Made by a program: the position numbers and the translations under genes. Below, piece after piece: positions 56,004 to 64,000 of a DNA stretch of 64,000 bases. The notes below the pieces were generated by a model. It was not told the DNA's origin, made no database searches, and saw nothing but the letters and a program-made list of their open reading frames with translations. Origin of the DNA: Poa pratensis (Eukaryota; Streptophyta; Magnoliopsida; Poales; Poaceae); the NCBI GenBank assembly GCA_947311845.1, contig CAMZMU010000123.1, positions 17,784,785 through 17,848,784 on the forward strand, in the 5' to 3' direction. Within the stretch, counting starts at the first letter, position 1; every line of letters begins with the position of its first letter.

Positions 56004-56529
56004 TGTAAGAAATTAGGGTTAGGAGCTCTTCAGCCTACATTTATTCCTCTGTTTTATCGGTGGTGCCGCTCACAATACATATTGAGACTAGAAAGTGGAA
56101 CCTTTATATAGATTCTAAATTCCAGATAAGTCAATCTGTTTCCAGATAGGACTCGTAACTTGTTAAACGAACCACTATCATTAACAGCCATTAACCGAGC
56201 CTATTACTGTTAAACAATTAGGTCACAGCACGCACGTGTGAGTCATGTGCCGAGTTCGAATACAAAATCAAACTCGCAGGGTTTAACAATCCATAGAGCC
56301 AATCCTATGAACAACCTGGCATTCCGCTCTATACTGTTTCCGGGTATAATTCCAGCATATTAATATACACTGTGTTCCAGTATAGCCGTACCGGCTTCCT
56401 TAAATATATTTCCTTAAGTACAATTCAACATCATTAATTCCCTGTTATTTTCATGATGCTTCCACACTGAAGTTTAATTCCGGACAATGTAGTAAATATA
56501 TAAAATGTTGCAAGACACAATTTCCTACA
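56004..56529 (-). repeat. 5' LTR of element G, 526 bp
   Basis: The ends form an imperfect inverted repeat TGTAAGAAATT/AATTTCCTACA in + orientation. A TATA box (TCTATATAAAGG on -) lies at 56101-56112. Confidence 0.7.
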
Positions 56530-56636
56530 TGTAGCACCGTCCCCGTGATCTAATCCTCGCGCCGCCATGCCTTCCTCGCGCAGCCCCTCATGCTCCCCAC
56601 AAGCGGCAGCCGCCGCACTTCCCATCTAGAGAAGGC

Positions 56637-57466
56637 ATGTGCTCCGGGGACAAGGACGAGATAGATCAGATTGGCAGCGCGGCCAGGCCCGACAAGAACG
56701 CAGGTTCGACCCACGGGGCGGCAGAGAGAGTGATGAGAACGGCGCCGACTGCTCCGTGAGAGGAGACTGGGCGTCGCGGACCCTCGTGTGGTGCCCACGA
56801 AGTGCCCTTTCGGCTATGACTCCAACACCTTCAAGCTCAGGCCCCTCAGTTGCATGGTCTGCCAGGTCTGCTCCACGATGACAGCAAGTGCGCGCCATGC
56901 ATGGTCGCACGACTTCTGCAAGTGCGTGGTTCTTGTGTCTCATGTCTAGATCAGACATTGTTTCTTGCTTCCGTGTGTTCTGACCCGATGGACCTTTGCA
57001 GGGCATGCATATCGTGCTTCAAGTACTGCGCGCTGTGCGGTGCTGACATGGAGGGGATCGAGCCATATGCCGAGCTCGAGGCCCTTGTGAACAACTTCAT
57101 TGACGGCAATGCTTGGATCAAGAGGTCGCTTGCTGGAGGAGACAGCGGGTGGCAAGGGCAAGGTCATATATGAGGATGTCTCCATGGAGAGAGAGGTGTT
57201 TTTCTGGTGCAGCATGCTACGGGGGTCAGTAATCAAATCAACTCCAATAATTATCTCTTTCTTTAACCTATAATTTTTCTTGATTCCTGGTTATCAAATA
57301 TGTATGTACCGATTTATCAATGAAAATGATGCTATAGCAGTGCTTCTAACTTTTGCATCTCCAGGCTTTCGCGAACTGAACTTCGAGAGTGCAAATTCGA
57401 GTCTCAGGCTCTCAGCATGTGTGCAGAAGACATCACGGAGGAGTTGAACTCATGTACCTAATCCCT
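56637..57466 (+). pseudogene. NCA1-like (catalase chaperone) gene fragment, RING-like region only
   Basis: Recognised from NCA1 (NO CATALASE ACTIVITY 1), a chaperone that helps catalase fold; it has an N-terminal RING-like zinc domain and C-terminal TPRs. Seen: KCPFGYDSNTFKL and PLSCMVCQ (from 56800), LLHDDSKCAPCM in another frame, HDFCK, intron 56922-57001 (GT-AG, 80 bp), then ACISCFKYCALCGADMEGIE, ELEALVNNFIDGNAWIKRS and KVIYEDVSME. After a second intron (acceptor at 57364) comes FRELNFESA and, in another frame, MCAEDITEEL. Paired frameshifts in exon 1, one near 57150, one in exon 3 and a stop at about 57466 break it. The TPR part is missing. Retained introns mean it came through DNA, not RNA. 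Confidence 0.7.
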
Positions 57467-58743
57467 TTTCCCGCCTCACGTTACATTGAGGAAAGGAGCA
57501 GGTCGTAGCTTCTTTTTGGTAAAAGATTCCAATGTTGTTGCGTTGTAGATGCAATTTTCCTTTTTTTTTTTGAAGCGGGCAATTTTCCATTTCATGTATC
57601 AGAATCTGTCACTTGCATGCAATATGCACGTAGAGATTTCAGATGTGCATGTTCTGTTACTTTTCATTAACAAAAGTATTGTTACAGTGTTCATTTTTGT
57701 TTCCAGGAAAAAAAGCACACGCAAAAAAAAAAGTGTTCTTCATGCCACTGATTTGTATTTGCTTCAACAACAATTCTGGATGATCAGTACTTAATCCATG
57801 TTTGAGGTAAGAAAAAATGTACAGTGTTCCTTGCTATATCATTTCAAGCAAAATTAAGAGCATATATGTGTTAAAGTTTACTTCGTATAAATGGGGTCCG
57901 ATAAAGTTATTTATTTTAGTGGCTGTAGGATTATGATGTTGTCAACTTTGTGTTAAAATCTGCGATACCTCAAGTTTAGGTGAGTCCTCAAGACTAGGTT
58001 TATGACTGTTTGTACAATCTCGAAAAAAAACTGTTTGTAAAAAAATGGTTTATGATGCTCTGCGACTAAATTATATTGGTACCCAATTGACATATATATC
58101 AGGTGAGCAAATTAGTTCCAGTAGTGTAATTATGTTCTAAATTTAAAAACATTGTTAGTATTTTTATTATCAAGGCGAGAGTGTGTGTTTCCTAAGCAAC
58201 TTTCATGCAGCTTCATAGCTAATTTTTACATATGTTCTCTAAATATATATGTTGTAACAAATATAATAGGTTTGTCCTCATTTATGTAGTCGTTCATTTT
58301 GCCCCATTAGAATACAGGCATACATCTCCTATCGATCTCAGATCATTTCTTTCAATCGTTTAATATTTAATATAAATTCATATTTTCCTATTTGATTGTG
58401 CAAGTGGTTGGTAACTTGGTATGCATAAAAAATCCATTTATTTGGATGTGGCCTTTTAAAATTTTGGGGTAAGTTTTGTCACTGACCAAACTAAAATGAA
58501 ACATAGATATGTCCAGTTCCAGTTTGATGGTTCTATTAAATAAAGTTCATTTCAGTTGGATGCTTTGTAGACAGATTAGTGTGTTGTTTTTCTGTAGGGG
58601 AAGAGATGTAGCATGATGCTGAGAGGACGACTATGAGGAAGATGGGGATAGCGCACAGTTGATAGGTCATTCCATTACATGTTTTGGGACTTGTATTCAG
58701 TCAACAGTGTGTCGGGTCATGTGTGTGATTCGTAAATCACACA
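57467..58743. other. unassigned AT-rich DNA
   Basis: No TPR coding sequence continuing the NCA1-like fragment is visible. Short poly(T) and poly(A) runs and a few short ORFs without motifs. Nothing else is recognised. Confidence 0.4.
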
Positions 58744-59114
58744 GTGTCCATTTGTAAATCCACTAATGCACATTTAGAACCGAATTCTCCTAATTGTGAT
58801 GATCTGATTCTTTTGTTAATGGAGAACAACGGAGGTGATGCATTTTCTCCTTCCAATTTTCTTTGCAGCCATGATGTCATTGCGTGTCGGTTCTGTTCAG
58901 TTAAAATCGAAAACGACCAAATCATTTGCTCATGGGGATTTTTGGTTCTTCCTTTTTTAAAGGAACTGACGAGTCAATATTTCGAACACCAATTTTGTTG
59001 GAACACGGAAGAACCGAACCGACTGACACTGAAAGCTAACACATATAGAAACTGGGCCAACAGTTCTCACCTAGCACACCTGGCAAATGCTACACAAGAC
59101 CGAGATAAAATATT

Positions 59115-59605
59115 TGATCGGTTTCGGGTTTCGAGTATCATCGACTAACTTTTTAATCTTGAATCGAAGTCTGCACCATTTTTTGATGAATTTTGTTAAA
59201 TTCATCGCACTTGGTCGACCGTTTGAAATTTCCTTTCACAAGTAGATGGATCTCGCCATTCCCCACAACTTTTATGTTGTAACTGTTTTGTTTTGACACG
59301 CGAGTATGCATGCATATCGGCATTAATGCAGAAACAAGTGTTTCTCCCCTAGGCCGACGGTGTACTACTTATGAATTGATTTAATTCGTGTATTAGTTGC
59401 CCAATTTATATTAAAATACGTATATATCTGTCAAAACAAAATCGTTACAACATAAATGTTGTGGGAACAATGAGATCCATCTACTCGTGGAAGGAAATTT
59501 CGAACGGCCGACTGAGTGCGACAAATTTGGTAAAATTTGTCAAAAAATAGTGGAGACATGGTCTAAAATTAAGAAGTTAGAGTCGACGAAACTCGAAACC
59601 GATCA
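59115..59605. repeat. foldback element with ~190-bp arms
   Basis: 59115-59310 and 59426-59605 are reverse complements at roughly 75-80% identity by eye. Best blocks: GAAATTTCCTT with AGTAGATGGATCTC, and ACAACnTTTATGTTGTAAC with GTTTTGTTTTGACA. The loop is about 115 bp. The outer limits are TGATCGG / CCGATCA. No clear TSD and no ORF of its own. Confidence 0.65.
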
Positions 59606-59662
59606 CGGAAATATAACCAACTCGTCAATGCACATATATTTCTTGTATATTTTTATCTCAAA

Positions 59663-61006
59663 GAGTTAAACGCTTGGGGGGTCACGAAGTTGTCATGGAT
59701 GAGCGCATTGGTCACGAACTTAAAAAGTGCCAAATTTTGGTCCCATAGTTGTGTGTAAGAGCCCCGTTCGTCACTCTGTTAAAATGAACGTTAAGTCGCT
59801 GATGTGGCAGTTTTCTTTTTTGCAAAATGCACCCTGATTTTCTTCACATCTATTTGTTCTCATGGATAAAATCTTAGCCGGCATTTTGATGAACACGACA
59901 CGTGCATCTTATCCTACCACGCCATGACCAGCACGCGGCCGGATGAAGCAGCCGGCGGCGAACTCGGGGCGGGCGGAGAAACTGCAGAAGCTGCCGGCAC
60001 CGCCGGGGCCGGCGCGGCTGCTGTTCTGTGGCGCGGGGAGCGGAAGGGTTTGCGTGGCACGCCCGACGCGGAGATGGTGCGGGCGACGGTCACCGCGTAG
60101 GCAGACCTCCTACTGGTCCGCACGGCCGCGGCGCACGCGGCTCACTTTCGAGCCGCTCTGCGCTGATGAGGTGGAGACAAGCGTTCGGCCAGCAGGGAGG
60201 AAGACACCCCGAGCACCTCGACACCGGCGACCGCGCCGACTAGCACGAGCGCGTCGCCGGCGAGCTCCGCCTCGGCCACCAGCTGCATGCCCTCCCTGGC
60301 GACCTCCTTCCCGGCCTCCGCCACCGCCTCCCCGCTGACCTCCGCGGCCTCCACCGCCGCCTCACCCACCTCCCGCGCCGCCTCGACGGCCGCCTCCTCC
60401 GCCCGCTCCAGCCTCTTCCGGACGCCGAAAAACCTGATGCTGCCAGCGGCGTTCGCGTATGGCGCCACAGCCGCAGCTGAACCAGCCCTCACAGCGGACA
60501 GATGAGGAGCACGACCGAGCGCCGGTCGAACCGCGCTGCGGATGTGGAGGCGGAGATAATGACGCTGCGGCGCCGGGCGGCGGATGGCGCAGCGTGGAGC
60601 GCGAGGCTTGACGTTGCGGATATGGCCATGGCCGGCAGCAAGATGTGTGGGGATTGTTGGCGACGATTCCGCCGGCCTCAAGCTCACCTTGCCGCCGGCA
60701 GCCGGCGACTCGGCGAGGCGCGGTGGCGGAAAACAACTTGGGCATCCGTCGGCAGCCATGCGCGTCAAGTGTTCGATAAAATGTCTGTTCACGATTTACT
60801 ATAGGGACGAATAGATCCGAAGAAAAAAAATATAGGGTGCACTTTACAAAGAACCAGACTGCCACGTCAGCGACTTAACGTCTGTCTTGACGGAGTGACG
60901 AACGGGGCTCTTACACACAACTACGTGACCAAAATTTGGCACTTTTTAAGTTCGTGACCAATGCGCTCATCCGTGGCAACTTCATGACTCCTCAAGCGTT
61001 TAACTC
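59663..61006. mobile_element. Mutator-like element with captured GC-rich insert (Pack-MULE-like), 1,344 bp
   Basis: Terminal inverted repeats of ~174 bp (59663-59836 and 60833-61006), both starting GAGTTAAACGCTTG and very similar throughout (for example GATGAGCGCATTGGTCACGA), with weaker homology for another ~60 bp inward. The flanking 9-bp TSD is TATCTCAAA / TATCTCGAA (59654-59662 and 61007-61015), 8 of 9 matching. Long TIRs, a 9-bp TSD and a first base G fit MULEs. The interior (about 59905-60765) is far richer in GC than its surroundings and has no transposase, as in Pack-MULEs. Confidence 0.8.
60142..60792 (-). CDS. ORF in captured insert of the Pack-MULE-like element
   Basis: 216 residues if read from the Met at 60792, whose first residues derive from the TIR side. 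The middle is Arg/Pro/His-rich with no motif. Residues ~127-190 are strongly helical and Ala/Glu/Val-rich (RLERAEEAAVEAAREVGEAA, then EAGKEVAREGMQLVAEAELA), ending with a short hydrophobic stretch (ALVLVGAVAGVEVLGV). That tail looks like real coding sequence from a host gene, perhaps a plastid or membrane protein, but I cannot name the source. The opposite strand is also open, which GC richness alone can cause. Confidence 0.3.
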   Translation of the reverse strand: MNRHFIEHLTRMAADGCPSCFPPPRLAESPAAGGKVSLRPAESSPTIPTHLAAGHGHIRNVKPRAPRCAIRRPAPQRHYLRLHIRSAVRPALGRAPHLSAVRAGSAAAVAPYANAAGSIRFFGVRKRLERAEEAAVEAAREVGEAAVEAAEVSGEAVAEAGKEVAREGMQLVAEAELAGDALVLVGAVAGVEVLGVSSSLLAERLSPPHQRRAARK

Positions 61007-61075
61007 TATCTCGAAAGCTGTAAAGCATGGAGCATGTAAGCATTCGTTTTATAATATGCTTACTTTCTGTGTTTA

Positions 61076-62286
61076 GAGCATCTCCAACATGAGCGCGAAT
61101 TGGACCACGCGTGGTAGATAACGGCTTTTTCCCGCGCGCGGGGCCATTTTGCCCGCTCCAGCAAGCGCGGGAAAAAGGGCGCGCGCGGAAAACCGAAGCG
61201 CGCGCTGGCCAAAGCGCTAGATTTCGCGGTAGATAACCCGCCCCGCGTCCAGCGCGCGCTTCACCCACGCGTCTCTCCCTCCTCTCCCAACCGCTCTCTC
61301 TCTCTCCTGCGCCCGCTCGGAATCCCCACCGCCCGCCACGATGCCTCCGCGCCGCCGCTCCTAATCCGGCTACCTCGGCGTCCGCGAGCGCCGAACGGGA
61401 CGTTCACCGCCGAGATCCGGTCCGGCGACAACCGCGTCCCCTCGGAGGCCGCCCGTGCGTACAATGCAGCGGCGTGGAGGCTCAACCGCCCGCGCCGCTT
61501 GATGAACTTCCAGGACTGCCGCGACGCGCAGGAGGCGGCTAACCTGGCGCCTGAGCCGCGCCTCGTCACCGCCGAAGACCGCCGCGAGCACCGCCTCCGC
61601 GCGACGCTCCGCCTTGTCGAGGAGCGCGACCAGCGCGCCGTCGAGGAATGGTACCGGAACCACCCTAGCGAAGAGCGCGCCGAACTGGAGTTCTGAAACA
61701 CCCGCGCGGCCGAGCGGGCGGAGCGGCGCGCCGAGCGCAACGATTGGCGGCAGGAGCGCCGCCGAGCGAAGGAGCAGGCGGAGGCGGAACTGGCGGCAGG
61801 CCTCGCCAACTGGCCTGCCGGCGACCCCAGCTGGCTCGCGCTGGAGGAGGAGATTTCAGAGAACACCAATTCCGACTCCGATTTCTCCTCCGACTCCGAG
61901 TTCTAGTTCATCGAATCGTAGTTATTTAGGGTTATCGAATCGAGTGTTTAGGGTTTAGGATGTAGTAAATCGAATCGAATCGTGTTCGTACTCGCCTGTT
62001 CGTGTAATCGAATCGTGTTCGTCTGTTCGTCCGAGTTCATCAATATATCTATATTTGCAGTCTATTTTTTTACTGTATTTTTTTGATTTGGTTTCTTTGC
62101 AAAAGAGTGCAGATCTAGGTTTGTGGCGCGGCATTTTAGCGCGTCTGCTAAACCATCCCATTTTCGCGCGGCATTTTAGCACGGCTGCTAAAGCAAAAGT
62201 GTCGGCCAGCACGCTAAAACGATATTTTGGCGCTGCAAAAAAAAATTTAGGGCGCCGCCGGCGTTGGGCGCCTGTTGGAGATGATC
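61076..62286. mobile_element. PIF/Harbinger-like element carrying an AP2/ERF gene, 1,211 bp
   Basis: The left end is GAGCATCTCCAACATG (61076). The right end reads TGTTGGAGATGATC to 62286; the reverse complement is GATCATCTCCAACA. Flanked by TTA at 61073-61075 and 62287-62289. Subterminal DNA is GC-rich with GCGCG and GCTAAA motifs. There is no transposase; the interior carries an AP2-domain pseudogene. The short TIR and TTA TSD fit Harbinger-type elements. Confidence 0.65.
61341..61906 (+). pseudogene. AP2/ERF-domain protein, transposon-borne, broken
   Basis: Start ATG at 61341 (MPPRRRS), but codon 8 is TAA (61362-61364). Beyond it GYLGVRERRTG matches the first AP2 strand. After a 1-base frame change near 61404 the domain goes on: FTAEIRSGDNRV, then EAARAYNAAAWRLNRPRRLM with NFQD. 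The segment between strand 2 and the helix (normally W-L-G-T-F-D-T) is missing, about ten residues. The tail is acidic/basic helical (LVTAEDRREHRLRATLRLVE), meets TGA at 61694-61696, and reads on to an acidic end (SDSDFSSDSEF) with TAG at 61904. AP2 domains bind GC-rich DNA; this copy could not. Such short AP2 proteins with R/E-rich tails are repeated in cereal genomes, consistent with transposon spread. Confidence 0.7.
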
Positions 62287-62289
62287 TTA

Positions 62290-62712
62290 GAAACTAATTT
62301 AACAAGTCAAGATAGGAGAAAAGAAGCCCAGCTCATCCCATTGGTGGTACCAGCTAGCTCGTTAGGACAGGCCAACCAGTCAATCAAAAGTTCAAAACGT
62401 ACTCCATGCATACTTCGTTTCAGGTAGAAAATGGCATAAGCATGGTTCGGTCACGTCGGATTTTCGTTGGCCCCATACAGAAACTTCAGCGTCGCATGGT
62501 AATGGTGTCAACATGTACAACTTCGTCTCCATGTCGGTTGACGTCAAGGCCGGGCCGGCTAAATCCGGGCCCCTATGCGAAAATCTAAAACGGGGTCCTA
62601 TCTTACACAAAAATTTGAACTAATAAATAATTGTAATGTATATGACAGAAAATTTAGGTAACAATTGAATATATTGAGAATCATACCTATATAACTCGAA
62701 GTTGCATAACGT
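62290..62712. other. DNA between the Harbinger-like element and the hAT gene
   Basis: No gene. 62545-62600 is rich in GGGCC and GGGGTCC (CCGGGCCCCTATGCG, AAACGGGGTCCT), typical of the 3' end of hAT elements of the ZMYM1-like type, so the hAT terminus probably lies here. The 8-bp TSD cannot be tested because the other end is outside the window. Confidence 0.35.
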
Positions 62713-64000
62713 TTATTTGAACATCATTATTCTTTTTGTGTTCTTTGAGATGAAATCTTCAATCATATCCTCATAATCAATCTTCCCCAACAATTCGCCC
62801 TCAAGCGCTATTGTGGCCAAATCGTTGAGTCTTTCTTGTGTCATTGTAGTACGCATATAGGACTTCAATAGCTTCAACTTAGAAAAGCTTCGTCCCGCCG
62901 ATGCAACCATCACAAGAATGGTCAACAAAACTCTATATGCAATACTTGCATTGGGAAAACAATCATGCCGCTTTATAAACTTCAAAATTTCAACAGGCCC
63001 AATATTTTCTTTTGGCATGAATTTTTGGAGAAGCTTCAGCTCAACAAATAGATCATTGGCATCAATATCAGATTGTTTACCCATTTTAAGGGCAGACTCA
63101 AGATGATCACAAGAAGACTTCAGACTATCATGATCCAATGAGCGCAATGTTTCTGAGGTAAATAAGAAATCAAAAAATTTCTGGTAACCCTGATATTGGT
63201 CAAATCTTCTTGTGAGTGATGAAATTGCTTGATCAACAAGAGGTATAAAATAGCTGATTCAAAATGATTCTTCTGCAGACCGTGTGGCAATATTTGTTTC
63301 ATCTGGGTTCTCATCAAACTGTCTCTTTCTTTTAATTACTCTCCTTGTACGAAATGTTGTACCAATATCCATCTCAATTGCAATTCCTTTGGCTATCTCC
63401 AATGTTTCTAAAAAACCAGTTTCCCTGTACCCCTTAAAGAAAGATATAAGCCCTTGCACTTTCTCAATAGCAACATCTATAAGCATATCCGTTGTTTGCA
63501 AATTTTTGCTTACTAAATTAACAGCAAACAATACCTCATACCAAATGACAATTGCCACTATAAATTCGTACTCTCCAAGTTCATTTTTTTGCCAAACCTA
63601 GAGCCTCACTGCTTGTCTTTGGATCACTATCACTTTCGGATACCTAAAATTAAAAGAAAGATCATAAATATTATAGCTGGATCTAGCCAAAGCGTAATGG
63701 AATGACATCACTATAAATATGAAAATATTGGTTACCTGAAGTAGAGCCTCCCGAATGTCTAAACATTGAAATCTAATAGCTTTATCACTTTCAACACGAC
63801 TCTCCCAACGTGTAGCTGACACAGACTTAAGAGTCAATCCTGATATGTTATCTAACAAAATTTGCCACTTCTTAGTAGAATTAGCAAAAGTTTTATAGAT
63901 GCGTTGGATGATTCCAAAGAAGTCTTTAGCTCTACCATCTGTCTTCGCCATATCACAAAGTGTTAAATTAAGACTATGGCAACCACACGCATAATAGAAA
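62713..64000 (-). pseudogene. hAT transposase (ZMYM1-like, DUF4371/hAT-C), C-terminal part, degenerate
   Basis: The frame enters from beyond the window (CHSLNLTLCDMAKTDGRAKD). Motifs in order: FFGIIQRIYKTFANSTKKW, LKSVSATRWESRVESDKAIR, intron 63735-63644 (GT-AG, 92 bp), VSESDSDPKTSSEALGL, VIWYEVLFAVNLVSKNLQTT, KRKRQFDE, YFIPLVDQAISSLTRRFDQY and the C-terminal dimerisation domain (IAYRVLLTILVMVASAGRSF, then LKLLKSYMRTTMTQERLNDL) to the stop at 62713. hAT-C dimerises transposase in the nucleus. Breaks: a 1-base frame change in an A run near 63590 and an in-frame TGA at 63259-63261. The frame is otherwise well kept, so the loss looks recent. Confidence 0.8.

Larger units (their letters stand above)
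55216..56529 (-). mobile_element. minus-strand copia-like element G, 5' LTR and leader
   Basis: On -: LTR 56529-56004 (TGTAGGAAATTG ... AATTTCTTACA), then the primer site, then ~790 bp of leader or interior with no gag motif, continuing at 31302 on the other side of the nest. The 5' part of the leader is GC-rich with CAG repeats. The 3' LTR is not seen. It is the host of the four-level nest. Confidence 0.6.

Noticed and set aside
58744..59148. 134-aa ORF on +
   Set aside because: No motif, odd composition, and its end overlaps the foldback arm.
60142..60505. Opposite-strand GC-rich ORFs in the Pack-MULE insert as separate genes
   Set aside because: Shadow frames of GC-rich DNA; only the minus-strand helical tail looks like protein.

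Overview
The window is plant nuclear DNA from a large, repeat-packed grass genome, most likely a pooid cereal (Triticeae or a close relative). The evidence is Athila- and Tat-type Ty3/gypsy elements, CACTA elements with subterminal repeat fields, a gypsy-borne antisense gene of the Transposase_28 type, and nested LTR elements throughout. I see no intact single-copy host gene. Host-derived material is limited to a broken NCA1-like fragment (56.6-57.5 kb), a broken AP2/ERF gene inside a Harbinger-like element (61.3-61.9 kb) and a GC-rich insert inside a Mutator-like element (59.9-60.8 kb). I could not run searches, so family names rest on motifs, ends and target-site duplications (TSDs) read directly.

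Layout. 1-7.27 kb: 3' part of a Tat-lineage gypsy element with the end of pol on + and, between pol and the 3' LTR, an antisense gene on - with six in-phase GT-AG exons. 7.27-9.18 kb: 5' end of a Ty1/copia element (-). 9.2-11.5 kb: LTR remnant, a 115-bp Tourist-like MITE and unassigned DNA. 11.5-14.2 kb: decayed LINE (-). 15.2-18.26 kb: non-coding retroelement-like DNA. 18.26-25.59 kb: a truncated CACTA interrupted by a complete 5,559-bp non-autonomous CACTA (18722-24280, TSD AAT). 25.59-29.65 kb: truncated Athila-like element (-). 29.65-30.40 kb: gypsy LTR end plus primer site. 30.4-56.5 kb: a minus-strand copia-like element that holds a four-level nest.

The nest is, from outside in: a non-LTR element (31318-55200, 15-bp TSD), an Athila-like solo LTR (31537-54588, TSD GTCTT), a gag-protease Athila-like element (from 32361, TSD TTATC/TTGTC) and a non-coding LTR element with tandem-repeat arrays (47668-53007, TSD AACTT). 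A run of exactly 13 N at 39915-39927 separates two nearly identical 7.8-kb blocks (32124-39914 and 39928-47704). They share left flank, a 3'-LTR-specific deletion and the same nested insertion, so I read the second block as an unmerged contig overlap, not biology. The real locus is probably about 7.8 kb shorter.

The right end (56.5-64 kb) holds the NCA1-like pseudogene, a 490-bp foldback, a Pack-MULE-like element (59663-61006), a Harbinger-like element carrying the AP2 pseudogene (61076-62286) and a degenerate hAT transposase running off the end. The coding parts serve mobile-element functions: gag, protease and integrase for retroelements, transposase-associated and viroplasmin-like proteins for CACTA, and a hAT transposase. 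Nearly all are broken.
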